From an uncultured delta proteobacterium (GTDB lineage: Bacteria > Desulfobacterota > Desulfobulbia > Desulfobulbales > Desulfocapsaceae): a stretch of DNA of 34,840 nucleotides. Location: NCBI GenBank assembly GCA_903901335.1, contig CAIUQR010000151.1, forward strand, positions 1 through 34,840, given 5' to 3'. The notes beneath the pieces were generated by a model. It did no database searches and had not been told where the DNA came from. It was given only the letters and a program-made list of their open reading frames with translations. The translations under genes were made by a program, and so were the position numbers. Below, one piece after another: positions 5,392 to 15,117 of the stretch (within the stretch, counting starts at the first letter, position 1; every line of letters begins with the position of its first letter).

Positions 5392-7803
5392 ATGCTTATT
5401 TTGGTGGTGTTTATTGTCATTGCGGTGATAGTTTGTTGGAAAATTGCCAAAGAAATACGCCAGCATAGTACTAATGAGCTGTTGGATAAAACACCGTTGG
5501 AGAAAAACAAGGAAACCGTGGAGCAGGAACATGCCCGGACGGTGGAGCTTTCGCCGGTGATATGTGCCAAAGAGGAGCTCGCAGAGATAAAAGAGGGTGC
5601 GCGTATGTTGGAAGCGTTGGAGAAATCGAGCTTCGCCTACGAGTGTGAGCTTTTGCAGCGGGATATGGTTAAGCTCGGCAGAGCTGTGGTTCCGGAATTG
5701 CTGGAGTATGTCAAGAGAAACGCGACAAAAGAATTTTCTAGTCGCGGCCGTGTAATCAGCGTTTTGGGGAAGATTGGCGATCCGGCGGCGGTGCCTGTTT
5801 TATTGGAGCAGCTTAAACTTGGTGTTCTGAACGCGGCGGATGCTCTTGGGGAAATCGGCAGTCCGGAAGCTGTACCCGAACTCATTGAAGCGTTGAAAAC
5901 AAAAGTGTGCCGGGCTGCGGCAGAGGCTTTGGGGAAAATCGCCGATGAGCGTGCTATACCAGGATTGTTGGAGATGATGAAGGGCTACAATTCGGATAAT
6001 ACGCGGGTTGCAGTTTGTGTTTTGGAGAAACTCGGCTGGCAGCCGACAACTGCCGAGGAAAAAGATTTGTTTTATTTTGCCGGCGGCAGATTATCAGAGT
6101 ACGCGACAAATGGTGCGGAGCTTGTTCCAGGCTTGTTGCAAATATTGAAAAACAAAGCGGCGGCGACACATGAACGTATAGCCTCTGTCTATGCTTTGGG
6201 GCATATTGGCGATACGCGGGCGGTTGCGGCTATATTGGAATGGGTCGAGTTTGAAAATAGCTTGCACGCGCCCATCACTGATAATGGACTTTTGGTAGCT
6301 TACTCGGATTACAGCGGGGTGGGAGCGGAGGCGCTGGTAGCCATGGGCCGGCCGGCGGTGCCGCTACTTCTGGCGGAGGCCGGTCGCGGCCACAGAGGAG
6401 TGATAAAGGCGCTGGGGATGATCGGTGATGAGCAGGCGGTGCCGGATTTATTGAGTGTCGCGGACGGCGACTTTCCCTACTCGGTTATTGATGATGCAAT
6501 AGTGGCGCTAAGGATGATTGGCGGATCGGCGGCGGTATCCGGTATTTTGGAGTTTGCTAAGGAATCGAGGCCTGGCTATGATTATAGATATGTAGCGGCA
6601 TCAAGGGAAATATGGAATATTAAGGAACCGCGAAGGGCATTGTTGCCGTTATTAGGGGCGCATTATTCGACGGCCGTGGAATTTTTGCTCAAACAAGTAG
6701 AGCCGGAGGAAAGATTTCCGATTTTGATCGAGGCTCTAAGTTCCGGGGATACTGCTGACCGTCTGGTTGCCGCCAAGGCTTTGGGGCAGTTGGGCGATGC
6801 CCAGGCGTTGCCGGCTCTGCTGGCGGCGCTGGAGGATGGCAATTCCGCTGTTCGCCGGAACGCTGCCACGTCGCTGGAATTAATCGGTGATGCGCGGGCG
6901 GTGCCCGGCCTGGTGGCTGAGTTGGCGGACTGTGTTGCCGACAATAGGCAGGCTGCAGCCTTTGCGCTGGAGAATGTCGACTGGAAGCCGCAGAAAATAG
7001 AGGAAGAGATTGCTTTTTATTATGCGCTGCAGGACTGGGATGAGTTGATTAAAACAGGTCAGCCGGCGGTAAGGTGTTTGCTGGGGGCAATGACGGATGA
7101 GTCTGAGCCTGTACGCGAGGCGGCGACAGCGGCAGTTGTCAAGATGGGCAGCGGTGCTGTGCCGGTGCTGTTGGCGGTGCTGGCAGACAAGAGTGTTGAT
7201 ATGCGCCGGAGTGCAGCCAAAGTGCTTGGGCTAATCGGCGACGCCGAAGCAATACCCCCGCTGCTCGCGGTGCTGATAGACAGTAATTTCCCTGTCCGTC
7301 GGGAGGCTGCCGAGGCCTTGAAAAAGCTCGGCTGGCGGCCTGAGACGACTGATGAGGAGATGCTGTTTTTAAGCGGCAGGCTTGATTTTGCGGAGCTGAA
7401 AGCGCTTGGCCCGAATGCGGTTCCGAGCCTGTTGGAGGCGCTTAGGTGCGAGGACTATGACGCTCGCTTCCGCGCTGCCGTGACGCTGGGAGAGATAGGT
7501 GATGCGAGCGTCGTGCCGGATTTGGTGAAGGCGCTAAAGGATGAAAACTTGCTGGTGCGCGACAGGTCTGCCGGGGCGCTCCGGGAAATAGGCGACGCTA
7601 GGGCGGTGCCTGGCTTGGTGGAGGCACTAACGGATAGTAATTATTGTGTGCGCGGCACGAGCGCCAAGGCGCTGGGGAAAATCGGCGATGTCCGGGCTGT
7701 GCCCGGTTTAAAAGAGGCGCTCAAGGATGAGCATCATGGGGTGCGGTGGGATGCTAAAGAAGCGCTGCAGCGGATAGAGGAAAATAAAAATTTGCAAAAT
7801 TAG
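5392..7803 (+). CDS. Membrane-anchored HEAT-repeat protein
   Basis: I start the gene at ATG 5392 (803 residues): a TTG at 5359 would add 11 residues before the membrane segment and has no ribosome binding site, while GAGGGG lies 7 bases before the ATG. Residues 1-18 form one transmembrane helix, probably an N-in or N-out anchor, then a charged linker. From about residue 90 to the end there are many PBS-lyase/HEAT repeats of about 31 residues with the core I-G-D-x-x-A-V-P-x-L. Three of them are replaced by an insert module with L-G-W-x-P (or V-D-W-K-P) and an E-E-x3-F/Y helix at about residues 211, 527 and 643. Such solenoids are binding scaffolds; no catalytic residues are expected and no partner is evident. 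The gene stands alone, and its Leu codons favour TTG more than its neighbours, perhaps marking acquisition. Confidence 0.85.
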   Translation: MLILVVFIVIAVIVCWKIAKEIRQHSTNELLDKTPLEKNKETVEQEHARTVELSPVICAKEELAEIKEGARMLEALEKSSFAYECELLQRDMVKLGRAVVPELLEYVKRNATKEFSSRGRVISVLGKIGDPAAVPVLLEQLKLGVLNAADALGEIGSPEAVPELIEALKTKVCRAAAEALGKIADERAIPGLLEMMKGYNSDNTRVAVCVLEKLGWQPTTAEEKDLFYFAGGRLSEYATNGAELVPGLLQILKNKAAATHERIASVYALGHIGDTRAVAAILEWVEFENSLHAPITDNGLLVAYSDYSGVGAEALVAMGRPAVPLLLAEAGRGHRGVIKALGMIGDEQAVPDLLSVADGDFPYSVIDDAIVALRMIGGSAAVSGILEFAKESRPGYDYRYVAASREIWNIKEPRRALLPLLGAHYSTAVEFLLKQVEPEERFPILIEALSSGDTADRLVAAKALGQLGDAQALPALLAALEDGNSAVRRNAATSLELIGDARAVPGLVAELADCVADNRQAAAFALENVDWKPQKIEEEIAFYYALQDWDELIKTGQPAVRCLLGAMTDESEPVREAATAAVVKMGSGAVPVLLAVLADKSVDMRRSAAKVLGLIGDAEAIPPLLAVLIDSNFPVRREAAEALKKLGWRPETTDEEMLFLSGRLDFAELKALGPNAVPSLLEALRCEDYDARFRAAVTLGEIGDASVVPDLVKALKDENLLVRDRSAGALREIGDARAVPGLVEALTDSNYCVRGTSAKALGKIGDVRAVPGLKEALKDEHHGVRWDAKEALQRIEENKNLQN

Positions 7804-8123
7804 GTAGTTGTTAAAAAGGAAAATAACGTCCTTCAACAATTAAATAACATGATAACGCAGAACGTGTAGATCAGTGACCAAGCTTGAAGATTCGAAGTAA
7901 GATTTTTAAATAAAGGTGTTACACCCTCAACTTTCATGCAGATTTGTTGAAAACTAACGAACCTCGTGAGATCAAGGTACGAAGTCAAATGACATGGGTG
8001 TCGTGTGCTATTCGTTTGATTACGCAGAGACACCACCTATGTCGTATAAGTTGTCAATTCAATTTACAAATTGTACCGAGTTTCGAGGTCAGGTCTTCAA
8101 GAGAGTCTTCGCTTGCCCCGAAA
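7804..8123. other. Intergenic stretch without recognisable features
   Basis: About 320 AT-rich bases lie between the HEAT-repeat gene and the aceBA terminator. The only open frames are about 67 codons long on either strand, with no ribosome binding site and no family resemblance. I see no tRNA, repeat array or convincing promoter. Confidence 0.45.
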
Positions 8124-8169
8124 CGTAAAAATGCCGTCGGACCATGAGTCATCCAACGGCATTTTTACG
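8124..8169 (-). terminator. Rho-independent terminator of the aceBA operon
   Basis: A perfect 14-bp inverted repeat (8124-8137 and 8156-8169, arm CGTAAAAATGCCGT) encloses an 18-base loop, 20 bases beyond the aceA stop on the minus strand. The A-run/T-run is built into the stem ends, so it can stop transcription in both directions, also shielding aceBA from read-through of the upstream plus-strand gene. Confidence 0.85.
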
Positions 8170-8189
8170 TCTGACAAAAGATCAGCCTA

Positions 8190-10445
8190 TCAGCTCTTGG
8201 CAATGAGCTTCTTCAATTCCCCGCCTTCAGGTCTGACCAGTTCCTTGACCCGTCCGGCATTGACACGCGCCACAACAATCTGGCCGACCTCGATCTGGAT
8301 GTCCTCATACAGGCCCAGCCCGAGCATGCCCTTGGCCTGCTCCTGGTTGTCTTCAGTGGGGGTGACATAGTGAACCGTGTTGACCTTGTAGCGGTGAATC
8401 AGGAACAGAGAGACTAAAGTCATCAGCCGTTTCTGCCGGAAATCCTCGTTGAAGGTGTTCTGGTCGCGGATCGACAGCATATTCCGGCCACGGCGATCCT
8501 GCAGGGTGGCGAAGATGATGTTGGCCATCATGTTCTTGTCCGCGTCGAGGAGGGCCAACTCGAGGAGTTCGGAACCGGCGACGTGCGGTTTGAGGACGAC
8601 CTTCAATTGGGTATCGAGATTGTAGTGGCTGGTCCAGAGCTTAAGCCAGTCGGCCAGTCGTTTCGGCGGCACTTCGGTCTCAACCAGGTGCTGGAACTGG
8701 GTGGAACCTTTGCCCATCGCTTTGGTGGTGGCGGTGCCGCCGGAAGCGGCCATCAGCCCGGCGTCGGAACGTGGGCCGCCGACATAGCTCTGGGGGGTTT
8801 TGAATGGTGAATCGATCAACCGCAGCTTGCGCTGCAGGCGGGCCAGGGCGAGCATGCCGTCTTCTTTGAGGGCTGTTGCGAATTCCTCGCCCGCCAGTCC
8901 GTCCACCTGATGGCCGCCGTAGGTGATGAAGTTAAAGACAAACCCCAGTTTGCCCAGCTCGGCCGGGAAGTGACGCATGTCCTCCTCGCTCATGCCGGTG
9001 GTGTCCCAGTTGAAAGAGGGGGACAGGTTGTAGGCGAGCAGCTTGTCGGGGTAGACGGCATGAATGGCATCGGCAAAGATCTTGGCCTCGTGCAGGTTAG
9101 CCGTCTTGGTTTCCATCCAGATGAGATCGGCAAAGGGGGCCACGGCAAGCGATTTGCTGATGGCGTAGGCCATGCCGCCTTTAACCTGGTAGTAGCCTTC
9201 GGGAGTCCGGGAGATATCGCAGTTCCAGATGATGTTGAACCCCATGGACCGGGCCTTTTCCCGTGCCTCGACGAAGGATGAGTTCCGGGCGAAGGCGTAC
9301 CATTCCTCCACCGTCATCGGCAGTTCAGCCCCCTCGTCGATGTGGAAGGCCATGACATCGGCAACGGCTTCACTGTAGGTTTTCATGCCGGCCTCCATCT
9401 GCCAGAACTCCAGCAGGCGGGTGGCCATTTTATCAAGTGCTGCGTTGAGGACGGCGGTGCTGCGGTTGACGAGCGCTTTAATTTCCGCGTCCATTTCTAT
9501 GGATAAGCCGATTTTTTTCAGCCACTGGTCGGCCTCGGCATAGGCTGCATCCGAGATCCGGTACATCAGATGGCCATTGATTTCCGTCACCCCCCTGGCG
9601 TAAAACTGGCGCATGATCGCCAAAAAAGCAGTCTTGTAGTTGGGGATATTGATATTGGTAGCACCGAGGATAAAGGAGTGGTCGCGCTCATCGCCGCGAC
9701 CGTCCAAAAAAGTGGCGGCTTCCGCATCGGTACGGGCGACAATGATTCCGGGGACCTTCATGATGTCGAGTTGCAGGCGGGCGGCGTTGAGCCGTTTTAT
9801 CTGCTCATCTACCTGAACCAGCACCTTACCGGCCTGATGCCCGCACTTCTTGACGCCCGGTTTCTGGTCTTCGATATGATAGCCCGGCACGCCGACTTCG
9901 ACGAAGCGGCGGATCAGGTTGCGGACATGGGCGTCGCCGCCGTGCCCGGTGTCTGCATCGGCGATGATAAAGGGCCGGTAGTCGACCGCAGGTGTCTGCG
10001 CGCGCTCCTCGTCGCTCATGCGCAGGCGCTGGAAAAACTGGTTGCGGTCGGCGGCGAGCAGGGCCCTGACCAGCGGAGCCGCCTCATCAGGAACCTGACT
10101 TAGTGGGTAGCTGGCCAGATCGGGGCCTGGATCTTCGTTGACTGAACCCTTGGCCGAGGTGGCCCAGCCCCCCAGGTAGATTCCTTCGATCCCCACGCGT
10201 TTGATGGCAACGGCCTGGCTGGGGGAATAGGGGCCGAAGGTGGTTATCGACCTGCCTTCCGCGAACAGTTCTCTTAGCCGATCATAGAAGGCCGCAGCCG
10301 CGTCCCGGGCGATGGTGTAGTCGACCGGTATGGTGCCGCGTTGCTCGACCACCTGGTCGGGGGTATAAAGCCGGATTATCCCTTTGAAACGGGGACTGTT
10401 GAACCAGTCCTGGGTTGCCTTGACCTCGTCGGTAAATGTCGTCAT
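8190..10445 (-). CDS. aceA: Isocitrate lyase, long (ICL2-like) form
   Basis: The enzyme cleaves isocitrate to glyoxylate and succinate, the first step of the glyoxylate shunt. Visible motifs are the metal-binding [11 protein letters not shown] (161-170), the catalytic K-K-C-G-H (199-203, Cys201), I-W-N-C-D-I-S-R and the substrate loop N-L-S-P-S-F-N-W. At 751 residues it is far longer than typical bacterial enzymes (about 430-530) and resembles the long ICL2 type. Residues from about 600 on form an extra C-terminal domain, which in mycobacterial ICL2 is a regulatory acetyl-CoA-responsive domain; whether that holds here is inference. AGGAGA precedes ATG by 6 bases. It follows aceB by 17 bases in one operon and ends at a strong terminator. 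All catalytic residues look intact. Confidence 0.95.
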   Translation of the reverse strand: MTTFTDEVKATQDWFNSPRFKGIIRLYTPDQVVEQRGTIPVDYTIARDAAAAFYDRLRELFAEGRSITTFGPYSPSQAVAIKRVGIEGIYLGGWATSAKGSVNEDPGPDLASYPLSQVPDEAAPLVRALLAADRNQFFQRLRMSDEERAQTPAVDYRPFIIADADTGHGGDAHVRNLIRRFVEVGVPGYHIEDQKPGVKKCGHQAGKVLVQVDEQIKRLNAARLQLDIMKVPGIIVARTDAEAATFLDGRGDERDHSFILGATNINIPNYKTAFLAIMRQFYARGVTEINGHLMYRISDAAYAEADQWLKKIGLSIEMDAEIKALVNRSTAVLNAALDKMATRLLEFWQMEAGMKTYSEAVADVMAFHIDEGAELPMTVEEWYAFARNSSFVEAREKARSMGFNIIWNCDISRTPEGYYQVKGGMAYAISKSLAVAPFADLIWMETKTANLHEAKIFADAIHAVYPDKLLAYNLSPSFNWDTTGMSEEDMRHFPAELGKLGFVFNFITYGGHQVDGLAGEEFATALKEDGMLALARLQRKLRLIDSPFKTPQSYVGGPRSDAGLMAASGGTATTKAMGKGSTQFQHLVETEVPPKRLADWLKLWTSHYNLDTQLKVVLKPHVAGSELLELALLDADKNMMANIIFATLQDRRGRNMLSIRDQNTFNEDFRQKRLMTLVSLFLIHRYKVNTVHYVTPTEDNQEQAKGMLGLGLYEDIQIEVGQIVVARVNAGRVKELVRPEGGELKKLIAKS

Positions 10446-10462
10446 ATTCGTCTCCTGTTGAG

Positions 10463-12379
10463 CTATTGGCCGGCGGCCGGCAAGGTGTCGAGATTTTCAG
10501 TGATGCGTATGCCCTGATTCTTGAAAGCCTCCATGTACTGAACGATGCGCTGCTTTGCAGTTTCGAGATCAGAGTTGTTAAGATTGATATTTAAGAGATC
10601 GATGTACCAGGGAGCCTTGACCGGATCGCGCACATAGGTTTCAACGATGGCCCGGGCAATCGGCAGGGTTGTTTTCTTTGAGTCTTCATAGACATCACGA
10701 TTACCGGCCACCAGGAGTTTTGCGTATTCTTCGTCCAGCAGACGGGCGAAAATCCGGCTGCTGAAAACGTCGCCTGCTTTTAACCCGGTTTCGGGATCAT
10801 CCTCGGTCAGAGCCGCCCCTTTATGCATCCATTCCCAAAGGATACTCAAGCGGATCTCGCCGGTCGCCATGTCTTCCATCAGGTAAAGTATGTCATCATC
10901 GCCAAAGAAATCGGCCGGTTTGAGGGCGGCTGCCTGGAGTCCCTGGCCGAAGGCGTTGCCGTACTGCAGGGCCACGCTCAGCAGGTTGCGGGCTCCGCGC
11001 ACAGTCCGCGGGGCCGGTTCAAGCAGGGTCAGACCTGCCGCATCGGCAGCGGTGTAGGTCAGCGGCGGGAATGTGCGGCTGAGCTGGTTGTTCTCCCCAA
11101 TCTCCTCCCAAACCGGGCGGATGATGTGCACCATTTTCCAGTGGGCGATCCATTTGCCGCTGGCGCCCTCCTGTTGTTCGCGAATGGCTCCGGCCCTGGC
11201 TTTTTTCATGCTGCCGGCAACACCTTGGGCCGAACCTACCGGGATGTTCGGCTCCATCCCCCCTTGCCACAGGGCGAAGTTGCCATTGGCATCCGGAGTA
11301 TTGACGGCACGGCGGACACGATCCTCATACTTGCGCATGTAGCCGTAGGTCATGACGATCGATTCGATGTTGGGATTGATAAAGTCAGTGTCCCAGCAGT
11401 TGGCGTCGGAGACGCTGTTGATGTAATCCCAGCGCCCGGTATTGAAACCGACGAAATGCAGACCCAGCGCCGCCCGGATCTCCATGAGCTGGAAGGTCGC
11501 CTCGAGTTGTTCTACCAGAACATAGACTTTGATCGTGCCCTCGGCAAGGCCCAGGTGTCTTTCGAGTGCCGTCATCATCCTGTTCCAGAATCCGGCCTCT
11601 TCGGCGGTCTGGATTTTAGGCAGATAGAGGACGATGGACGACCCTGCATGAAGCAATATCTTGTAGTTGTTGACGATATAGAGGGTCAGGTCGACAATGG
11701 AGGCGGACAGCGACTTTCCATCGATCCGGATGTGGCGGTCATCCAGGTGCAGGCCGCGGGCGCGAAATATCTTGGTGGTGAAATCGAGTTGTTTCAGCCA
11801 GTCGGAGATAATCTCCCGGCCAAAAAATTCGTGCGCCCAGGCATTCATCTCTCTTGCCACCTGTTCGGCAACTTCGAGAAACAGCGGATCGCGGGCAATG
11901 GCCAACTTGAGACTGCGCAGATTATCCAGGGACATGGTGGTGATCTGGCCGAGGGCATCCTCGCCATCGAACATCCAGCCATCGGCACCCGAGAGCAGGG
12001 CGTAGGCAACGTTTCGCAGGTTGACCCTGACCGGAGAATTCGGCCTGGCGGCCGGTCCGGTGCCTTGCAGCCACTGGCGCTGCAGGTCGCGCGGGATCAC
12101 GGGTCCTGCGAACTTGCCGTCGCGGGCATCCTGGACGCGGAGGCCTGTTCCCTTGATCTCGGAATCCGGTTCGAGGAAGGTGATCGGGCGTCCCTCGTTG
12201 ATGCGAAGGGCTCGGCGTTGTATCCGCTCATTCATCAGCCGTTTTTGTTCATCGTTGAACTGTGCCAGGAAGGTAAGCGCGGTCAGCGCCTCCGGTGTGC
12301 AGACATCCGAGTAGTCCTGAGCGAGAGTTCCCCGGATCTGCAGTTGGAAACCTTGAGCTGTTGTTGCTGTCGTGCTCAT
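10463..12379 (-). CDS. aceB: Malate synthase, A-like
   Basis: Condenses glyoxylate with acetyl-CoA to malate, the second glyoxylate-shunt step, in the cytosol. Signature regions include [12 protein letters not shown] (131-142), the Mg-binding [17 protein letters not shown] segment near 287-300, [11 protein letters not shown] (312-322), W-K-M-V-H-I-I-R-P (414-422) and [11 protein letters not shown] (500-510), whose Asp503 corresponds to the catalytic base. It is 638 residues, about 100 longer than E. coli AceB, because of extended N- and C-terminal regions and insertions. GGGAGG lies 7 bases before ATG. It is the first gene of the aceBA operon, with a good promoter about 80-105 bases upstream that is overlapped by a Fur-like palindrome. 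Confidence 0.94.
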   Translation of the reverse strand: MSTTATTAQGFQLQIRGTLAQDYSDVCTPEALTALTFLAQFNDEQKRLMNERIQRRALRINEGRPITFLEPDSEIKGTGLRVQDARDGKFAGPVIPRDLQRQWLQGTGPAARPNSPVRVNLRNVAYALLSGADGWMFDGEDALGQITTMSLDNLRSLKLAIARDPLFLEVAEQVAREMNAWAHEFFGREIISDWLKQLDFTTKIFRARGLHLDDRHIRIDGKSLSASIVDLTLYIVNNYKILLHAGSSIVLYLPKIQTAEEAGFWNRMMTALERHLGLAEGTIKVYVLVEQLEATFQLMEIRAALGLHFVGFNTGRWDYINSVSDANCWDTDFINPNIESIVMTYGYMRKYEDRVRRAVNTPDANGNFALWQGGMEPNIPVGSAQGVAGSMKKARAGAIREQQEGASGKWIAHWKMVHIIRPVWEEIGENNQLSRTFPPLTYTAADAAGLTLLEPAPRTVRGARNLLSVALQYGNAFGQGLQAAALKPADFFGDDDILYLMEDMATGEIRLSILWEWMHKGAALTEDDPETGLKAGDVFSSRIFARLLDEEYAKLLVAGNRDVYEDSKKTTLPIARAIVETYVRDPVKAPWYIDLLNINLNNSDLETAKQRIVQYMEAFKNQGIRITENLDTLPAAGQ

Positions 12380-12436
12380 CTCCTTTCCTCCCGTGCGGGC
12401 AGTGTTTTTTCGCTGGAGTGGTCGTCTAGTTATTGA

Positions 12437-12451
12437 TGATAACGATTATCT
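12437..12451. promoter_or_regulatory. Fur-box-like palindrome over the aceBA transcription start
   Basis: TGATAACGATTATCT matches the 7-1-7 Fur consensus (TGATAAT-N-ATTATCA) at 12 of 14 arm positions and contains a perfect GATAA/TTATC dyad. It overlaps the start site predicted from the neighbouring promoter, the right place for repression. A Fur, Zur or PerR type regulator would suit; a chance match in AT-rich DNA is the alternative. Confidence 0.45.
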
Positions 12452-12455
12452 TTCT

Positions 12456-12484
12456 CATATATACACAATTAAATTCAAGGTCAA
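12456..12484 (-). promoter_or_regulatory. Predicted aceBA promoter
   Basis: On the minus strand TTGACC (12484-12479) and TATATG (12461-12456) are separated by 17 bases, near-ideal sigma70 spacing. The start would fall near 12449, giving an untranslated leader of about 70 bases before aceB. Confidence 0.65.
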
Positions 12485-12603
12485 TCTCCTTTTTCCCTTT
12501 TGCAAAGGTGACAGTTACAATCTGCTCACTGCAAAAAACGGCAAGGAGCTGATGTTCGAACACCCCCGTTTTAAAAGACCAGGGGGGGAGAGAGGGAAAT
12601 GTC

Positions 12604-13827
12604 CTACTCGAGTCGGCCAAACTTACGGGAGAGCCTGCTCGCCAGTTCGTCTAAAAATTCTATGGAATCGAGTACCTTAGCAGCCGGTGGATCACAGATT
12701 TGCGCGAGATCTCCAGTCATATAGCCGTCTTCTATGCATTCAATGACGGTTCTTTCCAGGATGTCGGCAAAGTTGACAAGTTCTGCAATCTTATCAAGTT
12801 CACCGCGCTTTCGCAGAGCTCCGGTCCAGGCATAGATCAAGGCGACTGAGTTGGTTGACGTCTTCTCGCCTTTGAGGTGTTTGTAGTAATGACGCTGAAC
12901 GGTTCCATGAGCTGCCTCGTATTTGAAGAGGCCTTTTGGAGAGACCAGAACCGACGTCATCATGGCCAGTGACCCGAAGGCCGAGGCCACCATGTCGCTC
13001 ATTACGTCACCGTCATAGTTCTTGCAGGCCCAGAGCAGGCCGCCTTTGGTCTTCATGATCCGGGCGACGAGATCGTCGATCAGCGTGTAGAAATACTCGA
13101 TCCCGGTGGCTGCAAATTTCGCCTTATACTCTTTCGCAAATATCTCTTCAAAGATGATTTTAAAACGCTGGTCGTAGATTTTGGAAATCGTATCCTTGGT
13201 CGCGAACCAACAGTCGATCTTCAGATCCAGGGCGTATTCGAAACAGGCCCTGGCGAAGCTTTTGATTGAAGAATCAGTGTTATATACGCCCTGCAGGATA
13301 GCAGGTCCTTCAATCTCGACAATCGTCTCGCGCAGGACCTTACCGTTTTTATCGGTGGCAACAATCTCCAGCTTGCCGCCTGCCTCGGTATAAATTTCTG
13401 CGTTCCTGTAGACATCTCCGTAAGCATGACGCCCGACCACAATAGGTTTTGCCCAGGTGCGCACCGCCGGTTTGACGTTTTTGACCATGATCGGCTTGCG
13501 AAAAACGGTGCCGTCCATAGCGGCCCTTATGGTGCCGTTGGGGGATCTCCACTGCTTTTTCAGGTTATATTCTTTGACGCGGTCGGCATTGGGGGTAATG
13601 GTGGCGTTCTTGACCCCGACGCCGTATTTTTTTATTGCCTCTGCGGCATCTACGGTGACCTGATCGTCGGTCCGGTCCCGTTCCGTGAGACCGAGATCGA
13701 AGTAGACGGTTTTTAGATCGATAAAGGGCAGGATCAGCTTTTCTTTGACCATGGGCCAGAGGACCCGGGTCATCTCATCTCCATCGACTTCCACCAAAGG
13801 AGTGATCATTTGAATTTTTTGTGTCAT
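12604..13827 (-). CDS. icd: NADP-dependent isocitrate dehydrogenase, homodimeric eukaryote-like type
   Basis: Oxidatively decarboxylates isocitrate to 2-oxoglutarate, competing with AceA for isocitrate. The 407-residue product opens M-T-Q-K-I-Q-M and carries the type II fingerprints [10 protein letters not shown], the substrate loop S-P-N-G-T-I-R, the metal-binding N-Y-D-G-D-V-M-S-D, and [11 protein letters not shown], in which His and Arg bind the NADP 2'-phosphate. I chose the ATG at 13827 because homologues begin just before V-E-V-D-G-D; an ATG at 13878 would add 17 unlikely residues. There is no strong ribosome binding site. It lies upstream of aceBA on the same strand, with a 224-base gap holding the separate aceBA promoter, and is divergent from mutY. 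Confidence 0.95.
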   Translation of the reverse strand: MTQKIQMITPLVEVDGDEMTRVLWPMVKEKLILPFIDLKTVYFDLGLTERDRTDDQVTVDAAEAIKKYGVGVKNATITPNADRVKEYNLKKQWRSPNGTIRAAMDGTVFRKPIMVKNVKPAVRTWAKPIVVGRHAYGDVYRNAEIYTEAGGKLEIVATDKNGKVLRETIVEIEGPAILQGVYNTDSSIKSFARACFEYALDLKIDCWFATKDTISKIYDQRFKIIFEEIFAKEYKAKFAATGIEYFYTLIDDLVARIMKTKGGLLWACKNYDGDVMSDMVASAFGSLAMMTSVLVSPKGLFKYEAAHGTVQRHYYKHLKGEKTSTNSVALIYAWTGALRKRGELDKIAELVNFADILERTVIECIEDGYMTGDLAQICDPPAAKVLDSIEFLDELASRLSRKFGRLE

Positions 13828-13880
13828 AATAAACGATATCGGTGTGGGTTGGCATGGTTTCATGTCGGAAGGCGACATGA

Positions 13881-13910
13881 TTGAATAATGGGAGCTGCTT
13901 CGAGTATATC
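13881..13910 (+). promoter_or_regulatory. Predicted mutY promoter
   Basis: TTGAAT (13881-13886), an 18-base spacer and TATATC (13905-13910) on the plus strand. A start near 13917 would exclude the most upstream in-frame mutY start at 13888 and so favours a later one. It overlaps the divergent icd promoter region, so the two could compete. Confidence 0.4.
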
Positions 13911-13918
13911 ACTGCCGA

Positions 13919-13947
13919 CTTATAGCAGAAAATGCTGCAATTGTAAA
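13919..13947 (-). promoter_or_regulatory. Predicted icd promoter
   Basis: On the minus strand TTTACA (13947-13942), 17 bases, then TATAAG (13924-13919). The start would fall near 13912, about 85 bases upstream of the chosen icd ATG. Confidence 0.5.
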
Positions 13948-14022
13948 ATGAAACTCCCCCGAGTCTGTCACTCATGCGCGAGTGACGGATCAAGTCGGCA
14001 GGATAAGGACAGGCGAAAAAAA

Positions 14023-15117
14023 TTGGATCCGACAATTGTATCGATACGGCGGGCCCTTATCGACTGGTTTGGGAAGACTGGTCGCGACCTGCCCTGGCGC
14101 CGGGACTATGACCCGTATCATGTCTGGATCTCTGAGATCATGCTCCAGCAAACCCAGATGGGCAGGGGAGTCATTTATTATAAACGCTGGCTGGAGAGGT
14201 TTCCGGACATCAGGACAGTAGCAGAAGCGGAGGAGAGAGAGATCCTGAAATACTGGGAAGGTCTTGGCTATTATGCCAGGGCGAGGAATCTGCATAAAGC
14301 GGCGCAGGCCATGGTTGATAGGCATGCAGGATGCATCCCTCAGAGTTATGAGGTTCTTTTGAGTCTGCCGGGTATCGGGCCGTATACTGCTGCCGCAATT
14401 GCCAGCATTGCTTATAATCATGATATTGCCCTTGCCGATGCCAATGTGGAACGGATCCTGGCCCGGCTCTTTGATATCGATGGACCGATAAAAAACAGTA
14501 CGACAAAAAAAATTATCAACCAAAAGGCCTTGGAACTGCTGCCGGCCGGGGCGGCCAGGATTTTCAATCAGGCCCTGATGGACTTGGGCGGGCTTATCTG
14601 CACGCCGAAGAATCCGGCTTGCACCGAATGTCCCGTGGCTGAATTTTGTAGCGCTCTGCGCGCCGGTCGCGTCCATGAGCGGCCGGTTGTGAGCCCGTCG
14701 GGGAAGACCATCCCGATAGAGATGGCGACAGGTGTTCTAACGCATCGCGGGTTGCTCTTTATCCAGCAGCGGCTGGCCGATGATGTCTGGGGGAGCCTCT
14801 GGGAATTTCCCGGCGGCCGCCTGGAGACAGGGGAGACACCTGAGGAGACGGTGGTCCGCGAGTATCGGGAGGAGACGGGGTTTGCGGTGGAGGTCGTAGC
14901 AGGAATCACGACCGTAATCCATCATTATATGAAATACAGGGTCGTTCTCCATGGCTTTTCCTGTCGATTGATAGGGGAATGCACGGAACCCTTGCTCCAT
15001 GCGGCACAGGACTTCCGGTGGATTGCTCTGCAGGATCTCGCCCAGTACGGATTTCCGGCAGGTCATCGCAAGCTTATTGAATATATGAAGAAATCGTCTC
15101 CAGGAGTATCTCCGTGA
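14023..15117 (+). CDS. mutY: A/G-specific adenine DNA glycosylase
   Basis: Removes adenine paired with 8-oxoguanine. With the start at TTG 14023 (364 residues) the parts are: catalytic Glu38 in S-E-I-M-L-Q-Q-T-Q, helix-hairpin-helix L-P-G-I-G-P-Y-T-A-A (115-124), catalytic Asp139 in A-D-A-N-V-E-R, and the 4Fe-4S motif C-x6-C-x2-C-x5-C (Cys193, 200, 203, 209). The C-terminal Nudix-like domain recognises 8-oxoG and here carries a complete Nudix box (G-x5-E-x7-R-E-x2-E-E-x-G, about 265-287), not the degenerate one of E. coli. AAGGACAGG lies 8 bases before that TTG; ATG 13948 would add 25 Cys-rich residues and is the alternative start. Its GTGA end overlaps the next gene, implying coupling. Confidence 0.93.
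   Translation: MDPTIVSIRRALIDWFGKTGRDLPWRRDYDPYHVWISEIMLQQTQMGRGVIYYKRWLERFPDIRTVAEAEEREILKYWEGLGYYARARNLHKAAQAMVDRHAGCIPQSYEVLLSLPGIGPYTAAAIASIAYNHDIALADANVERILARLFDIDGPIKNSTTKKIINQKALELLPAGAARIFNQALMDLGGLICTPKNPACTECPVAEFCSALRAGRVHERPVVSPSGKTIPIEMATGVLTHRGLLFIQQRLADDVWGSLWEFPGGRLETGETPEETVVREYREETGFAVEVVAGITTVIHHYMKYRVVLHGFSCRLIGECTEPLLHAAQDFRWIALQDLAQYGFPAGHRKLIEYMKKSSPGVSP

Noticed and set aside
10823..12436. A 537-codon open frame on the plus strand, antisense to aceB
   Set aside because: It is a codon-phase shadow of aceB, whose motifs are unmistakable; the antisense translation has no family resemblance and no ribosome binding site.
12556..12592. CCCCC / GGGGG pair after icd as a terminator
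   Set aside because: Short GC stem with a long loop and no following T-run on the minus strand.
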